A stretch of 38,739 nucleotides of DNA from positions 1-38,739 of the forward strand of contig JAFGMU010000015.1 of the NCBI GenBank assembly GCA_016927395.1, in the 5' to 3' direction. The notes beneath the pieces are model-generated. The model was not told the origin of the DNA and did no database searches. It saw nothing but the letters and a program-made list of their open reading frames with translations. Every line of letters starts with the position of its first letter. Within the stretch, counting starts at the first letter, position 1. This document shows positions 24,899 to 35,790 of this stretch, piece after piece. The position numbers and the translations under genes were made by a program. Source of the stretch: Alphaproteobacteria bacterium (GTDB taxonomy: Bacteria; Pseudomonadota; Alphaproteobacteria; Rs-D84).

Positions 24899-27292
24899 TT
24901 TGATTACAAAGTTTACCATTTTACCTGGAACCACGATTGTTTTTACAACTTCGCCCGTCAGATATTTTTCAGCAATTGATTTTGCGGTTGAAATAATTTC
25001 TGATTCTGGTGTTTCAATTGCCACTTCAAAATCTCCACGACGTTTACCGTTTACAGATACAACTATCATTGTGGTCTTTTTGCCCAACTTTGATTCATCA
25101 CATTTTGGCCAAGGTTCGAATACCAGCATATCTTTGTGTCCCAATTTTTCCCACATTTCTTCTGTCAAATGTGGTGCAAATGGATTTAGTACTTGAATTA
25201 AAACTTCATAAGCACGACGTGGCATCTTTCCAGAAAATTCATTTATGAATTCCATCATTGCAGAAATTGCGGTGTTGAATTGCATACCTTCGATTCTTTC
25301 CCCAACATCCTTGGCCAATTGGTTTACAAGACGTTCTTGTTCAGAATTTAATTCATCATCAGTCAAATTATCATACAGGTTTTCAACACGTTTCAAGAAA
25401 CGTTGAACACCCGCCAGCGCACCAGCACTGTACACAGTGTTTGATGTCCAAGGACCCAATGATAATACAACCATACGACTGGCATCTGCACCAACATCTG
25501 AAATTAGTTGAGCGGCTTCAAACCCATTGTTTCTGGATTTTGACATTTTATATCCGTCACTTCCCATCAATAAACCCTGGGCTGTGCGACGTGCATATGG
25601 TTCGGATGTCGGTACTAATCCCAAATCAAATAATGCTTTGTGCCAGAATCTGGAATACAATAAATGACGAGTATCATGTTCATGACCACCATTATAATGA
25701 TCAACTGGTAACCATTTTTTTAACTGTTCTTGGCTGCAAAATTCTTTATCATTTTTTGGATCCAAATATCGCATATAATACCAAGAAGACCCAGCCCAAC
25801 CCGGCATAGTATCGGTTTCTCGATGTGCTGCACCACCACAAATCGGGCAGGTTGTGTTAACCCAATCTGTTGCACGTGTCAGTGGGCTTTCACCATTTTC
25901 AGTTGGTTTATAATCCATCATGTGTGGTTGAATAACCGGCAACTGATTATCTGGAACAGGGACCCATCCACATTTATCACAATAAATCATTGGTATCGGT
26001 TCGCCCCAATACATCTGACGTGAAAAACACCAATCTTTTAATTTATATTGTGTTGCAGGTTTTGCAAATCCACCATCTGTACCAAACTTGATTGCAGCGG
26101 ATATTGCATCTTCTTTGTTCATTCCATTCATAAAGCCAGAATTTATATGTTCCCCATCTTCTTCCCATGCTTTTTCAGAAATGTCACCACCGGCCAAAAC
26201 CTGGATAATTGGCAAATTAAATTTTTTTGCAAAATCGTAATCACGTTGATCATGTGCAGGAACACCCATAACAGCACCATATCCATAATCAGCTAAAACA
26301 TAATCAGAAATAAATAATGGAATTGCTTCACCAGTAAATTGATTAAGTGCGGAAACACCTTCCAGTTTTACACCTGTTTTTTCACGTGTATTATTAGTTC
26401 TATCCATTTCAGATTTGGACTTTGATAATTTGATATAAGCACGAACTTCATCTGCGTTTTCAATATAACCTTCGTTTAACCACTTTTCTACCAATGCATG
26501 TTCAGGTGCCAAAACTGCAAAAGTAACACCGAATATAGTATCAACACGCGTTGTATAAACTTTCATAATTTCGCCACCGGTCACACGAAAATCAACATCC
26601 GCGCCATACGAACGACCAATCCAATTAATCTGGGCAGTTTTGATTTCTTCTTGGTAATCAACATCTTTCAAATCATCAATCAGACGGTCGGCATATTTTG
26701 ACATACCCAAAGTCCACTGTGATTTCATACGCTTTTCGACTGAGCCATGGCAACGTTCACATTTTCCATCTTCCAGCTCTTCATTAGTAAGTGTTGTTTT
26801 GCAAGCAGGGCACCAATTCATAGGTGAATCAGTTTTGAACGCAAGTCCAGATTTAAAGAATTGTATAAACATCCACTGTGTCCATTTTATATACTCAGGA
26901 TCGGATGTTGCAAAAATCGTATCAAAATTAACAGACCAACCTGTTTTACCGATTACATCTGTATAGCTTGGAATTAATTCTTTGGCTACATCAGCTGGAT
27001 GTTTGCCAATTTTAGTGGCATAATGTTCAGCTGTGATACCCATGGCGTCGTATCCGATTGGAAATAAAACATCAAAACCATTACGTCTTCGCCAACGTGC
27101 CATTACGTCAATACCAGAAAAAGTCAGCATATGACCGGCATGCAAACCAGTTCCAGACAAAAACGGAAACTCTATCAGATAATAAAACTTTGGCTTACTG
27201 CCATCATTTTTTGGCACAAAAGAACGAGCTTCAAGCCATTTTTTCTGCCATTTTGCATCACGATCGATAATTTTTTTGATATTTTCGGTCAT
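24896..27292 (-). CDS. leuS: Leucyl-tRNA synthetase
   Basis: LIEFPFLSGTGLHAGHMLTFSGIDVMARW, MSKSRNNG (KMSKS), editing-domain sequence; start likely 27292 (MTENIKK). Confidence 0.95.
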   Translation of the reverse strand: MTENIKKIIDRDAKWQKKWLEARSFVPKNDGSKPKFYYLIEFPFLSGTGLHAGHMLTFSGIDVMARWRRRNGFDVLFPIGYDAMGITAEHYATKIGKHPADVAKELIPSYTDVIGKTGWSVNFDTIFATSDPEYIKWTQWMFIQFFKSGLAFKTDSPMNWCPACKTTLTNEELEDGKCERCHGSVEKRMKSQWTLGMSKYADRLIDDLKDVDYQEEIKTAQINWIGRSYGADVDFRVTGGEIMKVYTTRVDTIFGVTFAVLAPEHALVEKWLNEGYIENADEVRAYIKLSKSKSEMDRTNNTREKTGVKLEGVSALNQFTGEAIPLFISDYVLADYGYGAVMGVPAHDQRDYDFAKKFNLPIIQVLAGGDISEKAWEEDGEHINSGFMNGMNKEDAISAAIKFGTDGGFAKPATQYKLKDWCFSRQMYWGEPIPMIYCDKCGWVPVPDNQLPVIQPHMMDYKPTENGESPLTRATDWVNTTCPICGGAAHRETDTMPGWAGSSWYYMRYLDPKNDKEFCSQEQLKKWLPVDHYNGGHEHDTRHLLYSRFWHKALFDLGLVPTSEPYARRTAQGLLMGSDGYKMSKSRNNGFEAAQLISDVGADASRMVVLSLGPWTSNTVYSAGALAGVQRFLKRVENLYDNLTDDELNSEQERLVNQLAKDVGERIEGMQFNTAISAMMEFINEFSGKMPRRAYEVLIQVLNPFAPHLTEEMWEKLGHKDMLVFEPWPKCDESKLGKKTTMIVVSVNGKRRGDFEVAIETPESEIISTAKSIAEKYLTGEVVKTIVVPGKMVNFVIK

Positions 27293-27355
27293 ATCCTGGG
27301 TACCTTTTTCAATTTGATTTACAATAAGTAATGTTATAAGAATAGGGGGCAAATT

Positions 27356-28078
27356 TCAAGCAATTTTAAGGTCTTTTTTGAACAAAGCCAAGTATTCTAT
27401 ATTTCCACTGCCGCCATGAATTGGTGACTTTATTAAACCATAATTTTCAAATCCTAATTCTTTAAATGCGGGCACAACATTATGTATAGCTGATTGTCTG
27501 TCAGATTCAGATTTTATAATTCCATCGGTTTTTGCAGAAATATTCCGCGCAACTTCGAATTGTGGTTTAATAAGCGTAATAATTGTCCGCGCATTCCATT
27601 TTGCCAAACTGTCCACAATATTGGTCAGCGATATAAATGAAACATCAACCACAATCAAGTCAACTGGCTCAATCGGGGTCAAATTTCGGATATCGGTTCC
27701 TTCTAATGAAATAACACGTTGATTTTGCTTTAATTCTGGAATTATTTGATTTGTTCCAACATCAACAGCAATGACTTTTTTGGCGCCACGACTCAATAAA
27801 ACTTCTGTAAATCCGCCAGTTGAAGCACCAACATCCAAACAAATAAATTCAGTAATATCAATATGAAAAGCGTCCAGAGCATGAGCCAACTTCAAACTGC
27901 CGCGACCAGAAAGATATGGCAGGGCGCCCGCGTTTATTAAATCATCTGTTAAAACATTCTGACTTGGTTTTTGCGCAATAATTCCATTAACCGACACTAA
28001 ACCAGATTTTATGGCCGAAACAGCCTTGGCCCGTGTCGGGTATAAATTTCGATTAACCAATTCAATATCCAATCTCAT
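27356..28078 (-). CDS. tlyA: TlyA family rRNA methyltransferase / S4-domain protein
   Basis: MRLDIELVNRNLYPTRAKAVSAIKSGLVSVNG S4 domain plus FICLDVGASTGGFTEVLLSRGA. Confidence 0.9.
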   Translation of the reverse strand: MRLDIELVNRNLYPTRAKAVSAIKSGLVSVNGIIAQKPSQNVLTDDLINAGALPYLSGRGSLKLAHALDAFHIDITEFICLDVGASTGGFTEVLLSRGAKKVIAVDVGTNQIIPELKQNQRVISLEGTDIRNLTPIEPVDLIVVDVSFISLTNIVDSLAKWNARTIITLIKPQFEVARNISAKTDGIIKSESDRQSAIHNVVPAFKELGFENYGLIKSPIHGGSGNIEYLALFKKDLKIA

Positions 28079-28800
28079 GATGAAATAGGTTAAACGATTA
28101 AATTGTCTTTTTCAATGGTGAAAAAAATTAAAAACATGTTTATTCGAAATACAAATTGTAAAAAATAATTTTTGCTTTCTAAAAATAAAATCTAAAAAAT
28201 TATAACTGCCCAGTAAAATTTTTTATCACGAAAAATTTTTTATAAATATTTTATTTCATTCAACCATTTTATTATAAGTATTATTTGCCCAAACACATAA
28301 ACATAATAAAAACACTAAAAACCCATTTCCCGATATTTACTATAATACAACTATACATAATATACATTATGCGCTTATTGTATATCAATTCCCCCAAGTA
28401 AATTAAATGGTTGGTTTCTCGTGTATAATATAATACGAAACACCGATCGTCTTGTTTATTTCTGTGCCCCCGATTGAAAACGAGTATATAATTATGAATA
28501 TAATCCTGTATAAACAAATAATTAACATAAATAAATTACAAAATATATTAATATCAACTAACCTGTAAAATACCCTTTCAATATGAACCTAAAATCCCAC
28601 AAAAAGCAATCAAAACCTGAATTTTGGCGTAAAAACACCACGAATTACGGGTGTCCGCGCGTGTGCAAACCACACCCCAAAAAACCATCACTCAAAAAAA
28701 AACATAACCAACTCTGTAAATAATATTATTTTATGCGTACAAAAATTGAAGAAAAACCTTGTCCCGATAAAAATCTGGGGACAGATTTTATTCCTTTATC

Positions 28801-29316
28801 TTATTTAATTACTTTCTTGATTTTTCTTTTTATTTTTGAAACCAAAACCGTACTATCAATAATGGATTTCTCGACTTTTTCTGGTTTTACTTCGGAACAA
28901 CAATTTGGGCATTTTGTGGCCATTGCATCTATTGATGATTTACAATATGGACATGTTCTTTTCAGACTTTTACCACGTATCTTATTAACAGTTCGCACAA
29001 ACAAAAACATTGCGAACATAGTTATTAAGAAACTTGTTAAAGAATTAATAAAAAGACCTATATTCAATGTAGTAGCCCCAGCAGATTGAGCAGCAGCAAC
29101 TGTTGAATAACGAGCGCCTTCACCACTTAGAACAATAAAAAGTTGCGAAAAATCGACCCCACCTATTAATAATCCGATCGGCGGCATAATTATATCTTTT
29201 ACCAATGAATTTACAACACCGGTCATTGTGCTTCCCACAATGATACCCACAGCCATATCAATTGCGTTGCCTTTTTCTATAAAAGATTTGAATTCACATA
29301 AAAAGTTATTAAACAT
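28801..29316 (-). CDS. mscL: Large-conductance mechanosensitive channel with C-terminal zinc ribbon
   Basis: EFKSFIEKGNAIDMAVGIIVGSTMTGVVNSLVKDIIMPPIGLL; C-terminal CPYCKSSIDAMATKCPNC. Confidence 0.92.
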   Translation of the reverse strand: MFNNFLCEFKSFIEKGNAIDMAVGIIVGSTMTGVVNSLVKDIIMPPIGLLIGGVDFSQLFIVLSGEGARYSTVAAAQSAGATTLNIGLFINSLTSFLITMFAMFLFVRTVNKIRGKSLKRTCPYCKSSIDAMATKCPNCCSEVKPEKVEKSIIDSTVLVSKIKRKIKKVIK

Positions 29317-29875
29317 CTTTTAATTTCTCTCTTTCTGTATAATCACGTATTGCAGACAAAACCTTAGATAACGTTTTTTGCAAGCTTTCATCCCTGGTTT
29401 CAACAGTTATATCAGCTTCGGAGTATATTTTATACCTTTCATTTATCAATTTTGACAGAATATTCTTACTATCAGCATTCAAAAGTTGTGGTCTGGTATT
29501 GCGGAAATTAGTCCTTTTTACAAGCAGTTCCAGGTCTGCCTTTAACCAAATTGTTAAAGCATTTTCCAAAACCATTTTTCTGACTTCTGGTGTTATAAAC
29601 GCACCCTCGCCCGTGGATACAACTTTCAAAGTTGGTCCGGATTCTAATAATCTGGATATAACCCTCTGTTCAACGCGACGAAATTCATCTTCACCATACA
29701 AAGAAAATATATCAACAACACTGCATCCAGCTGCAGCTTCGATTTCTTTATCAGAATCAACAAAAGGTATTCCCAATTGACGTGACAAAGCCCGTCCAAT
29801 GCTGGTTTTACCAGCACCCATCAGCCCAACCATAACCACTGGTTTAGTTAAAGAAAAATCTAAATTTTCATTCAT
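29309..29875 (-). CDS. aroK: Shikimate kinase
   Basis: VVMVGLMGAGKTSIGRALSRQLGIPFVDSDKEIE. Confidence 0.92.
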   Translation of the reverse strand: MNENLDFSLTKPVVMVGLMGAGKTSIGRALSRQLGIPFVDSDKEIEAAAGCSVVDIFSLYGEDEFRRVEQRVISRLLESGPTLKVVSTGEGAFITPEVRKMVLENALTIWLKADLELLVKRTNFRNTRPQLLNADSKNILSKLINERYKIYSEADITVETRDESLQKTLSKVLSAIRDYTEREKLKDV

Positions 29876-29877
29876 AA

Positions 29878-30942
29878 TTATTTCATATTAGCTAATTGTT
29901 CCATTTGGTCAGCTGCAATCAAAGCATTAATCATTTCATCTAATCCAATACCACCAGCCAAAATATCGTCTAGTTTATACAAAGTTAGCTTTATTCTATG
30001 GTCGGTTACACGTTGTTCAGGAAAATTATATGTTCTAATTTTTTCACTTCTGTCCCCTGACCCAACCATTGTTCTTCTTGATGCATTACTTGAATCAACT
30101 TGTTCAAGTCTTTGTTTTTCGTATAATTTAGCCCTTAAAACATTCATGGCAAAATCTTTATTTTTTAACTGTGAACGCTCATTCTGGCACGCAACAACAA
30201 TGCCGGTTGGTAAATGGGTTATACGAACCGCACTGTCGGTTTTATTAACATGCTGTCCACCCGCACCCTGGGAACGATATGTATCTATACGCAGATCCTT
30301 GTCTTCGATAACAACGTCTATATCCTCGGCTTCGGGCATTACCGCAACAGATGCGGCGCTGGTATGAATACGTCCAGATGCTTCTGTTTCTGGAACACGC
30401 TGAACACGGTGTATTCCGGACTCGAATTTCATACGACCATACGCCCCTGCACCATCTATTTTGAATATTATTTCTTTATAACCGCGCAGTGAAGTAGCGT
30501 TTTCTTCTATTACTTCTATTTTCCAACCTTGGCGCAAAGCATAAGCTTTATATTGATTATACAAATCCCCTGCAAAAAGAGCTGATTCTTCACCACCGAC
30601 ACCAGCACGAATTTCAACAATCGCGCTGTTGTCATCCGCCTCGTCCCGGGGCAAAAGAGCCAATTGAAGTTTTTCTTCAATTTCTGGGAATATTTTCTTG
30701 AGTTCAGCCAATTGTTCCTGAGCAATATCTTTTAAATCAGGGTCGGTTTGCATTGCTTTTGCATCTGCAATTCCTTGGCTAATTTGGAAATATTCTGATA
30801 TTATCGGCAAAACTTCCGACAGGCGAGAATATTCTTTTGACAACTTGGTCAATTCGCCACCGGAAACATTTCCAGAATTCATCATGTTTTCAACTTCTGA
30901 TGCCCTGGTTTGGATATCTTTCAATTTTTTTTCTATTATCAT
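29878..30942 (-). CDS. prfA: Peptide chain release factor 1
   Basis: RSQGAGGQHVNKTDSAVRITHLPTGIVV; start likely at 30942 (MIIEKK). Confidence 0.95.
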   Translation of the reverse strand: MIIEKKLKDIQTRASEVENMMNSGNVSGGELTKLSKEYSRLSEVLPIISEYFQISQGIADAKAMQTDPDLKDIAQEQLAELKKIFPEIEEKLQLALLPRDEADDNSAIVEIRAGVGGEESALFAGDLYNQYKAYALRQGWKIEVIEENATSLRGYKEIIFKIDGAGAYGRMKFESGIHRVQRVPETEASGRIHTSAASVAVMPEAEDIDVVIEDKDLRIDTYRSQGAGGQHVNKTDSAVRITHLPTGIVVACQNERSQLKNKDFAMNVLRAKLYEKQRLEQVDSSNASRRTMVGSGDRSEKIRTYNFPEQRVTDHRIKLTLYKLDDILAGGIGLDEMINALIAADQMEQLANMK

Positions 30943-32234
30943 TTTACAATCTTTAACATTTCTATAGCACAAGATAAAGATAAACTTTGTTGTTCGCCGG
31001 TCTTCATATTTTTCACGGTTAACATTTTATTTTTTACTTCATCTTCGCCAATTATTATACTGAATATAGTCCTAATTTTATCAGAAAATTCAATTTGATT
31101 TTTGAATTTTTTTTCTGTATCTAAATACGGGACCGATGAAATACCTGCATCCCGGAAAGCAGCTAATACTGACATCGAATAAGAGATTTGGTCCTGACCC
31201 ATTACTAAAATCGCAGCAGTTATTGGTTGTTCAAACGCAGATAAATCTATTTTATCGGCTTCCAATAATGCTACCATCAGACGTGAAAATCCGACTGCGG
31301 CACCAACACCTATAATTTTTGTCTTGGAAAATTTGGAAGCCAAATCTTCATAGCGCCCGCCGCCACCAACTGCCCCAAGTTCTGGAAAATTATCCAAAAA
31401 GAATTCAAAAACAATTCCTGTATAATATGCATGACCACGCATAATACCTAAATCTATTTCTGCATTATCTATACCCATTGCACGCAATTGAGATATAAAA
31501 TTATCCAGGCCAAAAATAGCAGAATCCAAGTTAATGTTTTTTTTCAAAAAGGATTTATATCCTTTTGTAAAAACTTCATTTATAACATCTGCATTTTTTT
31601 CACCAATTTCTTCTGTTAATGCGCCCAAAAAATCATTTAGTTTGTCTTTTTTATCAATCAAAACGAATGCTGATCTGGATTGTTTTTCATCCAATTCCAT
31701 ATATTCAAACATCGCATTCCAAAATTTTCGATTTCCAACCTTGATTTTAGTTGGTCCAACAAAATTTGAAATTGATTCATATGCCTTGGAAAGCACCGCT
31801 ACAATTTCAGCATCGTAATTTTCAGAAAGCGAGTCTATACCCAAAATATCCAAATCCATCTGGTAAAATTCGCGATACCGACCACGCTGAGGTCTTTCGC
31901 CACGATAATTTCTGGCAAACTGACATGCACGGAACGGAAAAGTCAAATTCGAGATATTTCCGGAAACATAGCGCGCCAACCCAACTGTTCCGTCATAACG
32001 CAATCCCATTTTGGTTTCGCCTTTTTGGAACAGAAACATCTGGGTTTCAATTTCGTCCCAGTTATCTTTGTCGGTTAAAACCTCGGCACGTTCAATAGCC
32101 GGCAGGTCCAGACGTGCAAAACCTGCTGTTTTTAGTACATTTTGCATTCTACGAGCGCATTCATCAAAACATCGCTGCTGAATTGGCAACAATTCTATAA
32201 ATCCTGATAAAGGCTTGGTGGGTTTCAAGTTCAT
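30939..32234 (-). CDS. hisS: Histidyl-tRNA synthetase
   Basis: FPFRACQFARNYRGERPQRGRYREFYQMDLDILG, AVGGGGRYEDLASKF. Confidence 0.93.
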   Translation of the reverse strand: MNLKPTKPLSGFIELLPIQQRCFDECARRMQNVLKTAGFARLDLPAIERAEVLTDKDNWDEIETQMFLFQKGETKMGLRYDGTVGLARYVSGNISNLTFPFRACQFARNYRGERPQRGRYREFYQMDLDILGIDSLSENYDAEIVAVLSKAYESISNFVGPTKIKVGNRKFWNAMFEYMELDEKQSRSAFVLIDKKDKLNDFLGALTEEIGEKNADVINEVFTKGYKSFLKKNINLDSAIFGLDNFISQLRAMGIDNAEIDLGIMRGHAYYTGIVFEFFLDNFPELGAVGGGGRYEDLASKFSKTKIIGVGAAVGFSRLMVALLEADKIDLSAFEQPITAAILVMGQDQISYSMSVLAAFRDAGISSVPYLDTEKKFKNQIEFSDKIRTIFSIIIGEDEVKNKMLTVKNMKTGEQQSLSLSCAIEMLKIVK

Positions 32235-32508
32235 TTTATTTTTCCTTATTATTATATTAAACCCAAAGCATTAAATATGCTTTATTATATCATAAAAAAT
32301 TAGACATAGCTATAATTCGCCCGACTGGGCGTGATGTGAAGAAAAGGAAAAAACAAAATATTTGTTAGTCATATTCTGATATTAAGCCACTTTTTACAGA
32401 TTTTCAAGAAAATTTTATAAATCGCATTATAACAAGAGTCTCTTTTTTATATTTGGATTTTGGTTTTTGCTAATGTAAAATTAAAATTGATAAAAAGGAT
32501 TCAAACTT

Positions 32509-33258
32509 ATGAAAAAAGTGCTGATTGTTGTAAATCCGACTGATGATTACAATGATGTGTTTTCAAAATCTTTGGAAAACGGTTACATAAACAGAATTAT
32601 AAAAACAATCCCGGAAAATTTCGATTCAGATTTGGATATTGTTCTGGGAAATGGTGAATTGCCGATTTTTATGAAGGGTTTGATAGAAACTTCTGATTTT
32701 ATGCGTCTGATTCTTAAACGCAAAGAATTGTATGATGCTGGTAATTTATTGTCACACTGCGGATTTTTTGATGACAGGTTTATTTTAACAGATGCCGCTA
32801 TGAACCTGAGTCCGGATGCGGAAACAAAATTAAAAATTCTTAACAACGCAATTTATTTGTATAAAAAACTGAATTCTGAAAAAACAGAATTACCAAAAAT
32901 ATCTGCACTGACCCCAGCTGGAAAATTTAATCCAAAAATTCAATCATCTGTTGATGCAGTTTTTCTGGCAGAACAGTTAAAAGATGTCGCAACGGTTGTT
33001 CTGGACCAGCTGGACACTGCAATTTCAACCAAAGCAGCCGAAACCAAGGGTCGCGAATCTGGTCGTCCGGCTGATATAATTTTATGTCATGATTTGGATT
33101 CTGGAAATATTTTGTACAAAGCGTTCACTTTGTTGGGTAATTATTCTGTGGCCGGGTTAATAATCGGTGCAAAATATCCAATTTGCGTTACCAGTCGAGC
33201 GGACAAATTTGATTCAAAGCTAAAATCTATAAAATACGCGTCCAAGATTCTGGATTAA
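32509..33258 (+). CDS. Phosphate acetyl/butyryltransferase family protein
   Basis: ILCHDLDSGNILYKAFTLLGNYSVAGLIIGAKYPICVTSRAD matches the Pta/Ptb C-terminal signature. Confidence 0.75.
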   Translation: MKKVLIVVNPTDDYNDVFSKSLENGYINRIIKTIPENFDSDLDIVLGNGELPIFMKGLIETSDFMRLILKRKELYDAGNLLSHCGFFDDRFILTDAAMNLSPDAETKLKILNNAIYLYKKLNSEKTELPKISALTPAGKFNPKIQSSVDAVFLAEQLKDVATVVLDQLDTAISTKAAETKGRESGRPADIILCHDLDSGNILYKAFTLLGNYSVAGLIIGAKYPICVTSRADKFDSKLKSIKYASKILD

Positions 33259-33965
33259 AAGTATTTATGTAAATTCTGACCATTTTTGGTCAACCATAAT
33301 TTTGCGCGCCCCACCCCGTCACCATAAAGCTGTGATACGGTCGCCCAAAAATGCACAGAATGATCCATATATTTCAAATGTGCTAATTCGTGCATTATCA
33401 CATACCGCATAATATCAACCGGTGCAAAAGCCAAACGCCAGGAAAACGAAATGGTTCCATTAGATGAACAACTGCCCCATCGGCTGGTAGTATCGCGAAT
33501 CGCAATTTTTTTTGGATGAAAATCCATAGGAGCGGTTTTTATAATTTTTTTAACTTCTGATAAAAACTCCGATTTTATAAAATCACGGACACGTCGAGTC
33601 AACATTTCAGGAGCCCCACCAATAATTAAAATATCTTCGCCAGTTTTTTCATCTTTTGAATAAAAGTTTGATTTCTTATAAGAATCGTGGCGAATAATAA
33701 CTTTTTTACCCAAAAATTCTATAATATCGCCATCAGTCAGAATAATTTTTTCTGGTGCATTATCAAATATTTTTTCCAACCATCTGCGTTTTTGTTCTAT
33801 GAATTTGACTGCGCTGGATGTTGATATCAGCCATGGTTTTGAAACTCTGACTTCTCGTATTGGTAGTATTTTTGGACGCAAAGTAATATTACGCAAACCA
33901 CGGCGTGTCTCAATAACAACCGGAATTTCTTCACCTGATGAAGTTTCAAAAACATAATCTGTCAT
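33255..33965 (-). CDS. YgjP/DUF45-type metallopeptidase
   Basis: TTSRWGSCSSNGTISFSWRLAFAPVDIMRYVIMHELAHLKYMDHSVHFW. Confidence 0.92.
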   Translation of the reverse strand: MTDYVFETSSGEEIPVVIETRRGLRNITLRPKILPIREVRVSKPWLISTSSAVKFIEQKRRWLEKIFDNAPEKIILTDGDIIEFLGKKVIIRHDSYKKSNFYSKDEKTGEDILIIGGAPEMLTRRVRDFIKSEFLSEVKKIIKTAPMDFHPKKIAIRDTTSRWGSCSSNGTISFSWRLAFAPVDIMRYVIMHELAHLKYMDHSVHFWATVSQLYGDGVGRAKLWLTKNGQNLHKYF

Positions 33966-35755
33966 TTTAATTTCTTGGAAATTTCAGCCGCGATTACATC
34001 CGCGTCAAAGCCAAAATGTTTATAAACTTCTGCACCATCACCTGATGTGCCAAAATTATCAATTCCCATAACAGCATCTGCAAATTCAAACCAGCCGGCT
34101 GTTGCGCCTGCTTCGATTGCAACAACATAGCCCTGTAAAATTTTGTTTTTATATTCTTTTGGCTGTTCGCGGAATATTTCAACAGATGGCATACTGACCA
34201 CCTGGGCATTTTTTAATTTATTTGCAACGGTGACTGCCAATGGAACTTCGCTGCCGGTTGCGATTATAGTTATTCTAGGGCGTTTTGTTTCAGATTTTCT
34301 GATTACATAACCACCTTTTTTAATATCTTCTAAATCAATAGTATCTATTTGTAAAAATTTCTGTCTGGATAAAACAATGCACGAAGGTCGTGATTTTTCC
34401 GCCAATGCTGCGTCCCATGCATTTGCAACCTCGGCTGCATTACAAGGACGAAAAACATTTAAATCTGGAATCAATCGCAATGATGCCAATTGTTCAATTG
34501 GTTGATGTGTCGGTCCATCTTCACCCAATGCAATACTGTCGTGGGTAAATACATAAATCACTGGTAATTTTGATAATGCAGACAACCTGATTGATGACCG
34601 CATATAATCGCTGAATATCAGAAAAGTCCCACCATACGGACGTAATCCTGTCATACACAAACCATTCATAATCGCGGCCATGGCATGTTCACGAACACCA
34701 TAATTTATAAAATTTCCAGAAAAATCCGTTGGTGTAATATCTTTGTGTAAGAAAGTTTTTGTCCTGGTACTTTCTGCCAAATCCGCACTACCACCAATTA
34801 AATATGGTTCTGACTTTAATAACTTTTCAATGTATTTTCCCGACAATTCACGTGTTGAAATATTATCCGAAACAGAAATATTATTTATCGAATATTTTTT
34901 TTCTTTTCTAGATAATTCTACTGATTTGAATTTTTGCTTTGCAACCCGCGCCCATAATTTCAAACCATTTGCAGATGTGAATTTTTCTTCCAGTTTTAAC
35001 AACTCTGAATCTGATAGTTCAAAAGCGTGTGCATGCGAAGTTCCCGCAACACTGGAACCCAATCCAATAACAGTTGTGCATTGTATAAATGTAGGTTTTT
35101 TGGATTTTTGGGCTGTAATAATTGCACGGTCTAAATCTTTAAAATTGTTGCCATCCACCCGTATTACATTCCAACCAGCAGCCATCATACGCATTGGAAT
35201 ATCCAAATCAGTCAACGCAGTTCCATCAATCGATACACCGTTATCGTCCCAAAACATTATTAAATTGTTTAATTTATACAAACCCGCAAAGGCGATTGAT
35301 TCATTTGCGACACCTTCCATTAAATCGCCATCTGAACATAAACAATAAACATACCCTGAATCATTTTTTCGTTTACTGTTCAATATTTTTTTACCCAGTG
35401 CAATACCGACCGCATTACCAACACCCTGCCCCAGTGGACCAGTTGTTGCAGTTACACCATCAATACCACGTTCTGGATGACCAGGCAATCCAGCAAATTT
35501 TCTGAATGTTTTAAGTGAAGGAATTTTATAACCGGCCAATTTTAATACAGAATACAGCAGCGCACTGCCATGTCCAGCAGACAAAATAAATTCATCCGTG
35601 CCATGACGCAGATAATTCGCATAAATTGTTGTGATTATATCAGCTGACCCCAGTGCAATACCGACATGTCCGCTGTGTGCATTGCGCAATGCGTACAGAC
35701 TGCCCGCACGGACAGCCCCTGACATTTCTTTCAATTGTTTGGAATCAAATTTCAT
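33962..35755 (-). CDS. tkt: Transketolase
   Basis: GHVGIALGSADIITTIYA, GPLGQGVGNAVGIALG, FTHDSIALGEDGPTHQPIEQLASLR. Confidence 0.93.
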   Translation of the reverse strand: MKFDSKQLKEMSGAVRAGSLYALRNAHSGHVGIALGSADIITTIYANYLRHGTDEFILSAGHGSALLYSVLKLAGYKIPSLKTFRKFAGLPGHPERGIDGVTATTGPLGQGVGNAVGIALGKKILNSKRKNDSGYVYCLCSDGDLMEGVANESIAFAGLYKLNNLIMFWDDNGVSIDGTALTDLDIPMRMMAAGWNVIRVDGNNFKDLDRAIITAQKSKKPTFIQCTTVIGLGSSVAGTSHAHAFELSDSELLKLEEKFTSANGLKLWARVAKQKFKSVELSRKEKKYSINNISVSDNISTRELSGKYIEKLLKSEPYLIGGSADLAESTRTKTFLHKDITPTDFSGNFINYGVREHAMAAIMNGLCMTGLRPYGGTFLIFSDYMRSSIRLSALSKLPVIYVFTHDSIALGEDGPTHQPIEQLASLRLIPDLNVFRPCNAAEVANAWDAALAEKSRPSCIVLSRQKFLQIDTIDLEDIKKGGYVIRKSETKRPRITIIATGSEVPLAVTVANKLKNAQVVSMPSVEIFREQPKEYKNKILQGYVVAIEAGATAGWFEFADAVMGIDNFGTSGDGAEVYKHFGFDADVIAAEISKKLK

Positions 35756-35790
35756 TTTATGATATTATAGCATAAAAAGATGGATATTAA

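Noticed and set aside
25441-25809. Plus-strand ORFs inside leuS (and similar antisense ORFs within hisS, prfA, tkt)
   Set aside because: Overlap strongly supported genes on the other strand; no independent coding evidence.
28281-28517. 78-aa minus-strand ORF
   Set aside because: Low-complexity composition in AT-rich gap, no convincing RBS or family resemblance.
28100-28730. Replication origin in the AT-rich gap
   Set aside because: No cluster of TTATCCACA-like DnaA boxes and no typical origin neighbours.
28801-28980. MscL fused to a zinc ribbon as a novel fusion
   Set aside because: C-terminal CxxC...CxxC tails of this kind are, to my knowledge, found in other bacterial MscL proteins; not treated as novel.
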